A program made the translations under genes and the position numbers. Below are positions 11,868-21,508 of a DNA stretch of 64,000 nucleotides, piece by piece (positions within the stretch are counted from its first letter, which is position 1; every line of letters begins with the position of its first letter). The notes under the pieces are model-generated. The model was not told where the DNA came from and searched no databases. It was given only the letters and a program-made list of their open reading frames with translations. The DNA is from Ypsolopha sequella (taxonomy: Eukaryota > Arthropoda > Insecta > Lepidoptera > Ypsolophidae): NCBI GenBank assembly GCA_934047225.1, contig OW203988.1, positions 11,814,229-11,878,228 of the forward strand. The letters are read 5' to 3'.

Positions 11868-12740
11868 AAAAGTTCTCGCATGCACTGTAAAATAATAAAC
11901 TCGCTCTGGCTCAGCAATGTTGGAGCAATCTCCAACACTGGTTTTCAGCCAGTACCATAGTACTCCTTGTGGTACTCGTACCGACCTATTGATAAATTTG
12001 TCGAATGTTGACTTGCTCATTTAAAAACTAAATAAATATTAAGTTTAAATATAAAAGTACGATGAAAGTTATTTAGGTGTCCTTAGGTGTCCAATTTCCA
12101 TGTACTCAGCCAGATAGCGCGCCTATTTACATGCGTATATTTATAAATGATTATTGCAAAAATATTTATAATGTGGTTTTAGTTTATTAAAAGTTAATAA
12201 TAAAAAGGTAAAAATGAGAATTTTACTCAAGATATATTTCGGGCCCCACTGGGCCTGGCATCAGTTGAGAATCTGACAATAAATTAAATATGACATATAA
12301 GTTATTTACAAAAAAGAAAAAGAAAAGAATCGCAATAATTGGTAGTAATAAAATTAAAATTAATTAGTGCTGATTCTTTTGAAGGGACAGTAAATGGGAA
12401 CGATATTTCAATTTAAAAGTTGATTTTGACGTGAGTAATCTAAGTAGGGGTGGGATATTGTTTCAGCACTTGGTTAAGAGATACCGAAAGCTACCTCTTA
12501 AAGCCGTGGTTTTGTGAAAAGGAGTGAGCAGTAGACATCCCGTTCATGTATTATAACAGAACCACGGGTGAACAGAACCACGCCAGGCAAGATTTTCATG
12601 CAGATACTCAGGGATTTTCGTTGTTATTATACCAAATAGCACGGTTGCAAAGTGCAGGTCCTGTCTTTGCTTAATTTTCAGAAGATCGGAGGGCTGGAGC
12701 TATTGTAGCCAAAGAATAAGCCTGGCAACACCGACAGCTT
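11868..12740 (-). mobile_element. Degenerate repeat element, copy 1
   Basis: Parts of this segment match 14660-15240 in order. Examples are the CATGCACTGTAAA...CTGGCTCAGCAA block, the TTTAAAAGTTGATT...CAGCACTTG block, and the CCTGTCTTTG block. It carries the hammerhead-like motif at 12228-12270. The coding capacity is decayed. The association with the ribozyme-like end suggests a Penelope-like or related retroelement, but I cannot identify a protein domain. Confidence 0.45.
12228..12270 (-). ncRNA. Hammerhead-like motif, copy C
   Basis: On the minus strand CTGATG is followed by a GC-rich hairpin, then CGAAA, ATATAT-type palindrome and TC. The flanks CTCAA and TTGAG are perfectly complementary and would form stem I. 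The 5' core deviates from the CUGANGA consensus at its last A, so catalytic activity is uncertain. Confidence 0.45.
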
Positions 12741-12841
12741 TTTGGGAACCCTACCCAGCGATGCCGGCGACTAGGCCAGCGTTTTCTATTTGATGATATA
12801 TTCATTTTACATTAATTAGATGTATTTATTTTAGTCATCTT

Positions 12842-13305
12842 AGGGTTGCGTATCCAAAGGGTGCAAAACGGGATCCTATTACTAACCCTCCACCGTCCAT
12901 CCGTTCGTTTGTCACTGTCAAAGCGGTCTCCCTCTTCAGCCATTATAGGTAGTCAGTTGATTATTTTACAAAATACGTTTTTCTATTGCCAAAACGATGG
13001 CAAATTAAAAAAAATGTCCCCATACAAAAAACCTCGAAAAAAGTGCCGAGTGATAGAGCTAAAACGAATAACGTTACAAAATGCTACCTTTTCGAAGTTT
13101 TTTGTATGGAGACATTCCTTAGGTTTAAATTTATTTTTATTTTTATTATTTACCGTGATAGAGGCATAGTAATACGTATCGGTGAAAATTTCAGCTGGCC
13201 ACCTGTAACGACTGAAGCTGTAGAACCTTGTGACAAACGGACAGCGGAGCCTTAGTAATAGGGCAACATTTGGCACCTTTCAGGTTCGGAACCCTAACAA
13301 GTATT
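12842..13305. mobile_element. Foldback version of the GGTTCCGTA repeat
   Basis: The left arm (AGGGTTGCGTATCC...CCTATTACTAA...CCGTCCATCCGTT) and the right arm (…TTAGTAATAGGGCAAC…GGTTCGGAACCCTAAC) are diverged inverted copies. The middle holds a second inverted pair, CCATACAAAAAACCTCG / CGAAGTTTTTTGTATGG. The overlapping ORFs on both strands reflect the symmetry and not a gene. Confidence 0.65.
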
Positions 13306-13536
13306 TTTGTTATTTATTTATTGTAATTTTGTAAGTATATATTTATATTTTTTAATAATTACAACTTTTGTGTGCTGAATTAAGTATAAGATATTCAGCT
13401 TCGCACGTGGGAATCCTCATTCATCTGGTCGCTTGGTGCCCACTTTGGACCAGGCCTTAACAAACAACACTAAAAAAAAAAAAAAAAAAAATTGTCTTTT
13501 ATATTTAATGTCATATCTATTGTCAATCTATTGTCA

Positions 13537-13582
13537 ATGCAACTGATGCCGAGTCCAAAAGGACTCGAAATATATCTTGCCC
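13537..13582 (+). ncRNA. Hammerhead-like motif, copy A
   Basis: CTGATG (13543-13548), then a perfect 6-bp stem GAGTCC/GGACTC closed by AAAA, then GAAA, palindromic TATA and TC. The flanks GCAA and TTGC pair as stem I. This is the best-paired stem II of the three related copies. Confidence 0.5.
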
Positions 13583-13654
13583 ATATTAATTACTGTGTAT
13601 AATTTATAAAAAAACAACTATATATATCAATATCAATATTTATAAAGAATTAAG

Positions 13655-13765
13655 TATCCGTTATCCAGCCGTATACTGGCTACTATACGGCTAGATACCG
13701 GATTTTAAAAATATGGCTGATTAAGCCGGATACCGGATATTATCCGGATATCCGTTTCATATCTA
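13655..13765. repeat. GGATATCCGG-rich block
   Basis: A short region packed with variants of CCGGATA and TATCCGG, plus an inverted pair CCGTATA...TATACGG. It looks like a degenerate terminal region of a DNA transposon or a short minisatellite; no coding function is seen. Confidence 0.45.
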
Positions 13766-14640
13766 AGTAGACCCAATGTGTGGATATCGTAGCTATTAAG
13801 TGTAATATAACCTCTCACAACTCTCAGCTTAAAATATTACTGTGCTTGGGTATGTATAAGTAGGTATTATCATAAACTACTGTTATCTACATCCATATCG
13901 TAAAATCCTGATTATGAACTCAAAATAGTGCATAATGACAATTTTTGTACGAACGTCTATAGTACAGAAAAGAAATTAAATAAGTACAGTTTATGCTTTA
14001 AATGATTTATGCTAATGCTTTAAAATATTTTTTTCTGCTATAAAAGTACAGTTACACTGAGTAGGAAGGCAAAAGGAACTTATTCTATACCATCATGACT
14101 TATCTGTACGTACAAAACAATACCCGCCCGACTAAGGAATTAGGAGTTAGGACGAGGTTAGGAGGTTAGGTTGTAAGGAGGTTACATTTCAATTTTCGGC
14201 CATTTACTATATATGGTAAGGAGAGTAGCCTAATGCATTTTTACCATGGTTTACGGAGAAACTTTACTTTGTTTCTGTGGGTCAAAATTATATTTTAATC
14301 TAAAATTTTGATAACGATGATAATTTCTACACCTAACATTTTGGAAAAAGCGACGAAAAGAACGAACCATATTTACCAGAAAAATCAAAAACAGATTGAT
14401 GTTATTAATAACTTTTCGTCTGGAAACAGTAAATTGCATGATAATAAATAAAGTAGTGTATGAAACTACAGATAACATAAGAAAAGAATGAAATAGAAAT
14501 ACGTTTGTACAAAAATACAGTTCACACAGAACAAAACTCAATACATAGTTTCAATATAATACACAAAAACACAATTCACCATGAAAAAGGGAAATAAAAA
14601 ACAAAAAGAAACCAAATGACTTACCTGGATACAATTATAC
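13766..14640. other. Intergenic, nothing recognised
   Basis: AT-rich DNA. A GAGGTTAGG-type simple duplication lies near 14150-14190. Confidence 0.4.
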
Positions 14641-14659
14641 AAAAAAATATATAAATATA

Positions 14660-15240
14660 TATATCAAGCATGCACTGTAAATATAAAAGTGGCCCTGGCT
14701 CAGCAAATGTTGAAGATGAATCACAGCGGAAAAAAGCTGATCGTTGGCTAGATAGTAAATAAGAACGAAATTTGAGTTTAAAAGTTGATTAAGATTTAAG
14801 TTCCCTTTGTGGAGGAGGAATATTAATCCAGCACTTGCTTGACATGTACCCATATATCATAATACTATTATTGTGCAGGTACCTAAAACTGCCTCGAAAA
14901 ACTACAGACTTGTGACTTGGAGTATGCAATAAGCACCCAGTTCTATTACTGCAGGCACAAAGAGAGCCTCGCCAAGTTTTTCATATAAATACTTTGGCGT
15001 TTGATATTTAACCAACCCAAACAGCATAGTTACAAAATAAAGATTCTGTCTTTGTTTCATTTTTAGAATCCTTGCATCAGAAAAGGTGTTACGTGTGTTC
15101 TCGGGGAAACCCTAAAACAGAAACGGGCATAAGCATTCTGTACCCTTTCAATAAGTTTTTGTGATCAATCCAACATTCATGAACCATAGACAACAAGGCA
15201 ATAATTAAGTTTTGATAAAAATAGACTTTCACACAATAAT
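14660..15240 (-). mobile_element. Degenerate repeat element, copy 2
   Basis: Homologous in block order to 11868-12740. It lacks the hammerhead-like end, which is present in copy 1. No intact ORF. Confidence 0.4.
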
Positions 15241-15515
15241 ACCCGCAACTCAACTTTTAAAAAATTAAAATAATCCTAAGTCTATAAAAGCCGTTACGCG
15301 CGAGTTCCGAGAATAAGATATTAAAACACTCGTGTATACTATTAAAAAACTCGCATGCGACTCGTTTTTTAAACTCAAACTTGTGTTTTAATAACCTCTT
15401 TATGTGCTTTTCACTAACTACTATTATTCTATTTATTATAACATTTTATATTTTTGGGATGGTATTATTATTTTATATAGGTTAGGTTAGGCTATTTTGT
15501 ATCTGTGTGTATGTG

Positions 15516-15678
15516 TGTAGTGTGCGTAGAGCACACCAATAAGTGTACTAATATTGTATGCGTTAGCCATGTAAGGATAGTGTAAGATCATATATAGGAA
15601 CGATCACTGTAGATCAGATGAGCATTCTATTTCGGACAATATACGTAAATTACTGAATTACTTTTGTCTTTCAATTCA
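15516..15678 (+). repeat. Gypsy 5' LTR
   Basis: 163 bp, begins TGTAGTGTGCG and ends CAATTCA. A TATATAGG box at 15591-15598 would drive transcription from about 30 bases downstream. Identical to the 3' LTR. Confidence 0.95.
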
Positions 15679-15692
15679 TGGCGACCCATGCC
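15679..15692 (+). other. Gypsy primer binding site
   Basis: TGGCGACCCATGCC abuts the end of the 5' LTR, as expected for a tRNA 3'-end complement. The first eight bases match the class used by 412/mdg1-like elements (tRNA-Arg in those); the exact tRNA here is not established. Confidence 0.7.
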
Positions 15693-15776
15693 AGGATTGT
15701 GAGAGTCATGTTAAGTGAACGTGCAAAAAGTCATGTAGTGTGGTTTTAGTGAAGTTTTTTTTATTTTTACCTAAAA

Positions 15777-16055
15777 ATGGGTAAACCACAATCCAAAGAG
15801 GAGGTCATCATCGCACAAAATGCGGGAGCCGGAGGCTCCAATGGTGCAGCAGTGGAGCAAATGCAACTCCACCTCGGGATGACAACGATTTTTCTCGGGT
15901 TGATCATGGTGATGTTTTGCTGCGGATGCTGTATGACGTTTTTAATTTTTTACCGGAAATGCCATACCCAGTGGATGCGTCGAGAGATAAACCACCACTC
16001 GATGAGGAAGTCTCTACGTCGACGTGAAGCCATACAGAACCCAGAAGACGTGTAG
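15777..16055 (+). CDS. Small myristoylation/transmembrane ORF upstream of gag
   Basis: A 92-aa protein of unknown function in the element's leader, with a good start context (AAAATGG). The N-terminus MGKPQSKEE fits the N-myristoylation pattern (Gly2, Ser6). A single hydrophobic segment spans about residues 35-59 and is interrupted by a Cys cluster (CCGCC). The C-terminal third is strongly basic (RR, RK, RRR) with His residues. Topology would be a lipid-anchored short N-terminus plus one membrane pass. It is separated from gag by about 370 bases that contain a candidate intron. Comparable small leader ORFs occur in some insect gypsy elements; I do not know a demonstrated role. The ORF is intact in a very young copy, which argues that it is functional. 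Confidence 0.8.
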   Translation: MGKPQSKEEVIIAQNAGAGGSNGAAVEQMQLHLGMTTIFLGLIMVMFCCGCCMTFLIFYRKCHTQWMRREINHHSMRKSLRRREAIQNPEDV

Positions 16056-16222
16056 GAAGCTTCTATAAATCATCGTTATAAAAAGAGGTTTGAACGTTCG
16101 TTAAAGTTTAACATTTTGGTGACAATTTCGAAACATTTTGGTGACAATTAATAAAGTGTGCTTCAAACAGTGTTTAAAAGTGTCGCGAGACCGAGCGAAC
16201 ACGATATGCGGTGACCGATTAG

Positions 16223-16389
16223 GTAAGCTTTGACATTCCGTACCATATACAGATGTGTTAGTTGTACGTCCTTATTCTGTTCATAGAAGTAGTTTCAGAA
16301 TTGTTTGATTAGTGTAACTAAAACGAAAAATTATTTTTTCATTTCTTTTAATTAAGCTTTATGAATTAAGTAAAGAATCGTTATTTCAG
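16223..16389 (+). other. Candidate intron between leader ORF and gag
   Basis: Donor AG|GTAAGC at 16223 and acceptor TTATTTCAG at 16381-16389, with a pyrimidine-rich stretch around 16336-16350 (TTTTTTCATTTCTTTTAATT). Removal of 167 bases would delete upstream ATGs in the gag leader. This is a prediction from splice consensus only. Confidence 0.45.
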
Positions 16390-16426
16390 GGTTCAGTAGT
16401 AATAATGGGTTTATATATTGTTTATT

Positions 16427-17617
16427 ATGACGCAAGAACTTAATGAAATATTAAATAGGATAAAGAATCTTAAGGAAAATTTATTTAAATTAAATCAAAC
16501 CAAGAGAACTGATAAGATTTTACAAGAAAAATTTGCTGAAGCGAATTTAATTTATAAAGACTATATTTCTTCTTCAGAGTTAATTAATCAACAAATTGAA
16601 AAAGAAGAAATTAAAGGGTCTGATATTTCAGTAATCAAGGAATTATGTGTAAAAATAGATACCTTGTACAGTCAAATTGAGGTTTTTTGTAGCAAAAGTG
16701 TGAGTGTTGTAACAAAAAGCAATATGGAGAAATTTGAGTTAAGAACAGCAGTTTCTTTATTACCTGTAATGAACGGAAATGAAAAGATAACAAAAAATTT
16801 AATTGATGGCATAGAGCTGTATAGTTCCATGATAGAGAAAGAAAGTCAAAATCTTTTAATAAATTTTGTGTTAAAAACACGTTTGTCGGAAAGTGCCAAA
16901 TTGAGGATGGCTAAATCGTACACTTCGTGCCAAGCGCTTTTATTAGACATGAAAAATCATTTACTTACGAAAAAATCTAGTAATGCTCTACACGCAGAAC
17001 TCAATAGAATTACCCAGACAAACATGTCATTAGAAGAATTTGGCAAGAAACTCGAGGATTTATTCGTTAATTTGACGATTTCCCAAGCCGACGGTGACGA
17101 AAATTCATACGGGGTTTTAAAACCGTTGAATGAAAAATTGGCGATAAAACGTTTCACGGACGGCTTGCGAAACCGTAATTTAAGTGTTATTTTAGCAGCC
17201 CGTAACTACCTAGCCTTGAAGGATGTTATTCGAGCGGCAAAGGATGAAGAGTTGGAGCAGTCTTTTGCGTCCAATCCCCAGGTTTTTGAAATGAGACGAG
17301 GTAAGTTTAGTTTTAATAACAGAGGCAGATCATTCTATCAACGAGGAAATCAGAATTACAACCGGGGCAATTTTACCGGAAATCGTGGAGTCAATCATGG
17401 ATTCCATCGTGGATTCAATCGAGGATTTAACAGAGGTTTTAATCGAGGGCGAAACTTCGGAGGAGCAAGTTATCACGGTAGGTATCAAAACCGCGGGCGT
17501 GGTTTTTCCTCTAGAGAACAGGTCAACGTGGTATCAACAGACCACCCAGTAAATTCAAACCGAGACCACCCAGAAAGTGCAAGTATTAATCAGATGAATC
17601 ATTTTTTTCGAGGCTAA
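16427..17617 (+). CDS. gag: Gypsy gag
   Basis: Structural protein of the retrotransposon particle, 396 aa, starting MTQELNEI. The open frame extends back to a TTG at 16418, but the ATG at 16427 is the first AUG. The N-terminal two thirds is helical and Lys/Glu-rich, consistent with a capsid core. The C-terminal 110 residues (about 289-396) lack any CCHC zinc knuckle and instead carry an Arg/Gly/Asn-rich array with repeated FNRG units, probably the RNA-binding region. It ends HFFRG at TAA 17615. The gag stop overlaps the pol frame by 20 bases. Confidence 0.9.
   Translation: MTQELNEILNRIKNLKENLFKLNQTKRTDKILQEKFAEANLIYKDYISSSELINQQIEKEEIKGSDISVIKELCVKIDTLYSQIEVFCSKSVSVVTKSNMEKFELRTAVSLLPVMNGNEKITKNLIDGIELYSSMIEKESQNLLINFVLKTRLSESAKLRMAKSYTSCQALLLDMKNHLLTKKSSNALHAELNRITQTNMSLEEFGKKLEDLFVNLTISQADGDENSYGVLKPLNEKLAIKRFTDGLRNRNLSVILAARNYLALKDVIRAAKDEELEQSFASNPQVFEMRRGKFSFNNRGRSFYQRGNQNYNRGNFTGNRGVNHGFHRGFNRGFNRGFNRGRNFGGASYHGRYQNRGRGFSSREQVNVVSTDHPVNSNRDHPESASINQMNHFFRG
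17598..17617 (+). promoter_or_regulatory. Gag/pol overlap with candidate +1 frameshift site
   Basis: The pol frame is +1 relative to gag and opens at 17598, after TGA 17595-17597. The overlap reads, in gag codons, CAT TTT TTT CGA GGC TAA. A tRNA-Phe on TTT can re-pair with TTC after a +1 slip while the rare-type CGA codon waits in the A site. This is the same class of UUU-C slip site known from other +1 recoding cases. Inference; not tested. Confidence 0.6.
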
Positions 17618-20600
17618 CTTTATAAACTATTGTGACAATGTCAACAAGATACATTTTAGTGTTGACGAACATCAATATAGCTGGTTACTTGACACCGGTG
17701 CGTCCATATGTGCCGTGAAGTATCAACAATTAAAAAATGCTAACATTACAATTCAATCAGAACAGATGAGCGTTAAAGGTATAGGTGGAAATATAATCTC
17801 GGATGGGTTTGTTTATCTAGAATTATCTTCTAAAGGTGAAACATTCAAACACAAGTTTTATGTTTTCAAAAATTTACCTTGCAAGACGGATGGAATTTTA
17901 GGTTTAGACTTTATTCGGCGTTTTAATGGAATTTTGAATTTCGAACTGAATACTTTAAAACTACGTAGTGATTCAGGAAATGACATAATAGTTAATTTTG
18001 AGTTATCCAAAATAGGAAACCAGTCTTATTTGACAGTACTCCCACGTAGTGAATCCATTCATTATATTCAAACGAATAGGACAGAAGATTGCGTAGTCAA
18101 TTCTCAAGAATTAAGTGAGGGTGTGTTTATTGCTAATATGGTATCGAGACCAAAAAATGGTAAGATTCCAATTAAGATTTTAAATACAAAAGATACAGAG
18201 GTTTGCCTAAGCTATTTTGTATTAATTACAACTCCCTTAAGGGATTATGAAGTTTGTAATTTTAATAGGCCTTTAATAAACGCAGAGCGCGTGAAGAAAT
18301 TGTTTTCGGTTTTGAATTTTAATCAACTGACTTTAGAAGAGAAAATATCAATTGAAAATATTTGTGCTAAATTTCCAGACGTTTTCTTTTTAGAGGGGGA
18401 TAAGTTGACAAGTACCAAAATATATCAACAGTCTATTCAACTAAAACCGCATAGCAGTCCCGTTTATACAAAACAATATCGACTCCCACATTCCCAAAAA
18501 CAAGAAATAGAAAAGCAAATTAGTAAAATGTTAGAAGACAATATAATTGAAGAATCGCGTAGTGAATGGTCGAGTCCATTGTTATTAGTTCCAAAAAAAG
18601 TAGACGCCACAGGAGAAAAGAAATGGCGCATAGTTATTGATTACCGTAAACTTAATAACCAAATTCAAGACGACAAGTTTCCGTTGCCCAATATAGCAGA
18701 TATTTTAGATTCTCTTTCTGGTGCCATGTACTATAGTCATTTAGACCTTTTTCAAGGATATTATCAAGTAGAGCTTGATCCACAGAGTAGAAAGTACACA
18801 GCTTTTACAACAAGCACCAACCAATACCAGATGAAAAGATTACCAATGGGTTTAAAAACTAGCCCATCTGCATTTTCACGCATGATTACAGTAGCGATGT
18901 CAGGCCTTAACTACGAGAAGTGCCTGGTTTATCTTGACGATTTAGTGGTTTTTGGCAGAAATTTAGATCAACATAACAAAAATTTAATGGATATTTTGGG
19001 AAGACTTAGAAAAATCAATTTGAAATTAAATCCTGCCAAATGTGTGTTTTTAAAAAAGGAGATTCTGTACCTAGGACATATTGTGTCACAAGAAGGCATT
19101 TTACCTGACCCAGCAAAAATTGAAATTTTAAAAAAGTATCCTAGGCCTCAAAACTGTGATGATGTAAAAAGATTTGTAGCTTTTGCAAATTATTATCGTA
19201 AGTTTATTCCTCATTTTGCACAGAGAGCAGCACCGTTAAATAATCTTTGTAAAAAAGATTTAGAATTTATTTGGACCGAGGAATGTGAAAAATCATTTAA
19301 AGATTTCAAATGTGCTTTAGGCAGCCCCCCTATTCTTCAATATCCAATCTTTTCAAGTGATAATGAATTCATTTTGCAAACGGATGCCTCGCAGCTGGCA
19401 GTAGGATCCGTGCTTTGTAACACTGATGGACGGCCAGTAGCATATGCCAGTAGAGGACTTAATAAGGCTGAGAAAAGTTATCCTACCATAGAGAAAGAAC
19501 TTTTGGCTATAGTATGGAGTGTAAAGTACTTCCGACCTTACTTGTACGGAAGAAGATTCAAGATTCAAACGGATCACAAACCTCTGGTATATCTGTTTAA
19601 TATGCGCGATCCATCAAGTAGGTTGCTGAAATTTAGATTATGTTTAGAGGAATACGATTTTATAGTAGAATATCTGAAAGGATGCAATAATGCAGCTGCA
19701 GATGCATTGTCGCGAATCGTTATTACTTCGGAGCAGTTAAAAGAGATGAATGAGGCAGTTATGCATGTTATGACAAGAGCACAAAAGAAAATAATACAAG
19801 ATGAAGAGAATAGAACAAATCAATGTACGAATTCTTCGATCTCCGATAATGTTCCCACTAATTCGAGGACTGATCACCCAAGAATTGTGGAAATTTTGAG
19901 GAAACCGAATAATTCTACCGATTTTAATTTAATATCTGAAATAAAACTCGATGAGTTAAAAGATAATAATATGATTTCGGAAGAAAATAATTATTTTTCG
20001 TTTGTACCATCCACGTCGACTATTTATTTAAATCCTTATTCTTCATCATTTGCAACGCGAGCCGTTCTTGTGAAAGAATTTGGATTATTTTGTCAAAAGA
20101 TAAAAGTAAATGAAGTATGCATACTATTTAATGATGAAAATCAAAGATTTATGAAAGGGTTAACGCAAGAAATAAAAAAGACTCCCAATTGGTCCGGACC
20201 ACGTATATGTATAATAAAGGGAGTACAGAAAATAAATAATGTCGACGATAGACGTGTCATTATTAATGATTTTCACTTATTGCCTACAAGTGGCCATGCA
20301 GGCATTAGGAGAACGGTCAATAATATTAAAAGGTACTATTATTGGCCCACAATAGAAAAGGATGTTAAGGAATTTGTGTTAAAATGTGACAAATGTCAAA
20401 AACAAAAATATTGTGTAAATACTAAACAGCCACTGGTAGTCACAACAACCGCTGAGTCTGCTTTTGATAAGGTTTATCTGGACATCGTTGGTCCTATAGG
20501 TAAAGACATAAATCAATTTGCCTACATTTTAACATTGCAGTGTGACCTGACAAAGTATGTTGAAGCCTACCCTCTTCAAACTAAGGACACAGTAAGTGTA

Positions 20601-21275
20601 GCAAGAGCCTTTGTTGAAAATTGTGTGCTAAGGTATGGTATTCCGAGGGAAATTGCAACCGATAGAGGATCAGAGTTTTTATCAAGTACAATGAAAGAGG
20701 TATGTAAACTTTTAAATATTACCCAAATTAGCTCAACAGCTTATCATCACGAGAGCATAGGGGCACTGGAGAACTCTCATAAAACAATGGGTGCGTACTT
20801 GCGGATAATGTCCAATAATAAGCCTGATCAATGGAGTAGTTGGTTACCATATTGGTGCTTTGCGTACAATAATACGGTTCACTCAGAAACTAAATATACA
20901 CCACACGAATTAGTGTTTGGTAAAATTTGCAATATGCCATCAAATCTTACCAATAATATTGTAGAACCTTTATATAATCATAGTAGTTATCCGTTAGAAC
21001 TTAAGTATAGGTTACAGCTTGCCCATAAAGATGCAAGAGAAAATTTATATAACAGTAAAATTATAAGAAAATCTAATTATGATAAGAATATTTACCCAGT
21101 TTATTATAAGAAAGATAGTTTAGTTCTTTTGCGAAACCCATCGGGTGACAAAACACAAAGCATATTTTTAGGCCCATATTTAGTAATTGAAGATTTGGAT
21201 GTAAATGTAAAAATTTTAAAAGATGGTAAAGTTGAAACCGTTCATAAAAATAGAACTAAATTATATAACTCATAA
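17598..21275 (+). CDS. pol: Gypsy pol polyprotein (PR-RT-RNase H-INT)
   Basis: Open for 1,225 codons from the gag overlap; no ATG is needed because expression is likely as gag-pol. Numbering from 17598: aspartic protease active site LLDTGAS near residue 32; reverse transcriptase with catalytic YLDD near 445; RNase H with QTDAS near 596 and a TIEKELLA/TDHKPL pattern; integrase zinc finger His893, His900, Cys930, Cys933; integrase catalytic Asp962, Asp1022 and Glu1058 (D-D-35-E spacing between the last two). All catalytic residues are present and no stop interrupts the frame. It ends near the C-terminus with HKNRTKLYNS; no chromodomain is visible. The element is probably replication-competent. 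Confidence 0.95.
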   Translation: MIFFEANFINYCDNVNKIHFSVDEHQYSWLLDTGASICAVKYQQLKNANITIQSEQMSVKGIGGNIISDGFVYLELSSKGETFKHKFYVFKNLPCKTDGILGLDFIRRFNGILNFELNTLKLRSDSGNDIIVNFELSKIGNQSYLTVLPRSESIHYIQTNRTEDCVVNSQELSEGVFIANMVSRPKNGKIPIKILNTKDTEVCLSYFVLITTPLRDYEVCNFNRPLINAERVKKLFSVLNFNQLTLEEKISIENICAKFPDVFFLEGDKLTSTKIYQQSIQLKPHSSPVYTKQYRLPHSQKQEIEKQISKMLEDNIIEESRSEWSSPLLLVPKKVDATGEKKWRIVIDYRKLNNQIQDDKFPLPNIADILDSLSGAMYYSHLDLFQGYYQVELDPQSRKYTAFTTSTNQYQMKRLPMGLKTSPSAFSRMITVAMSGLNYEKCLVYLDDLVVFGRNLDQHNKNLMDILGRLRKINLKLNPAKCVFLKKEILYLGHIVSQEGILPDPAKIEILKKYPRPQNCDDVKRFVAFANYYRKFIPHFAQRAAPLNNLCKKDLEFIWTEECEKSFKDFKCALGSPPILQYPIFSSDNEFILQTDASQLAVGSVLCNTDGRPVAYASRGLNKAEKSYPTIEKELLAIVWSVKYFRPYLYGRRFKIQTDHKPLVYLFNMRDPSSRLLKFRLCLEEYDFIVEYLKGCNNAAADALSRIVITSEQLKEMNEAVMHVMTRAQKKIIQDEENRTNQCTNSSISDNVPTNSRTDHPRIVEILRKPNNSTDFNLISEIKLDELKDNNMISEENNYFSFVPSTSTIYLNPYSSSFATRAVLVKEFGLFCQKIKVNEVCILFNDENQRFMKGLTQEIKKTPNWSGPRICIIKGVQKINNVDDRRVIINDFHLLPTSGHAGIRRTVNNIKRYYYWPTIEKDVKEFVLKCDKCQKQKYCVNTKQPLVVTTTAESAFDKVYLDIVGPIGKDINQFAYILTLQCDLTKYVEAYPLQTKDTVSVARAFVENCVLRYGIPREIATDRGSEFLSSTMKEVCKLLNITQISSTAYHHESIGALENSHKTMGAYLRIMSNNKPDQWSSWLPYWCFAYNNTVHSETKYTPHELVFGKICNMPSNLTNNIVEPLYNHSSYPLELKYRLQLAHKDARENLYNSKIIRKSNYDKNIYPVYYKKDSLVLLRNPSGDKTQSIFLGPYLVIEDLDVNVKILKDGKVETVHKNRTKLYNS

Positions 21276-21333
21276 TCATTATTTAGTTATGTATAAAAAA
21301 AAAAACTTGTATTCGTTTTTTTTTTCTTTTGCG

Positions 21334-21341
21334 ATGGGAGG
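21334..21341 (+). other. Gypsy polypurine tract
   Basis: GATGGGAGG-type purine run directly before the 3' LTR, the expected primer for plus-strand synthesis. Confidence 0.7.
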
Positions 21342-21504
21342 TGTAGTGTGCGTAGAGCACACCAATAAGTGTACTAATATTGTATGCGTTAGCCATGTAA
21401 GGATAGTGTAAGATCATATATAGGAACGATCACTGTAGATCAGATGAGCATTCTATTTCGGACAATATACGTAAATTACTGAATTACTTTTGTCTTTCAA
21501 TTCA
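21342..21504 (+). repeat. Gypsy 3' LTR
   Basis: 163 bp and identical to the 5' LTR over its whole length. Followed by the TGTG target duplication. Confidence 0.95.
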
Positions 21505-21508
21505 TGTG

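Larger units (their letters stand above)
15516..21504 (+). mobile_element. Intact Ty3/gypsy LTR retrotransposon
   Basis: A 5,989-bp element with two identical 163-bp LTRs (TG...CA), flanked on both sides by the 4-bp target duplication TGTG (15512-15515, 21505-21508). Internal order: primer binding site, a 92-aa membrane-protein ORF, gag, pol (protease, RT, RNase H, integrase), purine tract. Identical LTRs imply very recent insertion. There is no env-like ORF after pol. The domain order places it in Ty3/gypsy; the primer binding site TGGCGACC and +1 frame pol recall mdg1/412-type insect elements, which is my inference. Confidence 0.95.

Noticed and set aside
12846..13276. Overlapping ORFs of 89-107 codons on both strands
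   Set aside because: They arise from the two arms of a foldback repeat and show no protein-like conservation.
16418..16426. Gag start at 16418
   Set aside because: The codon there is TTG; the first ATG in frame is at 16427.
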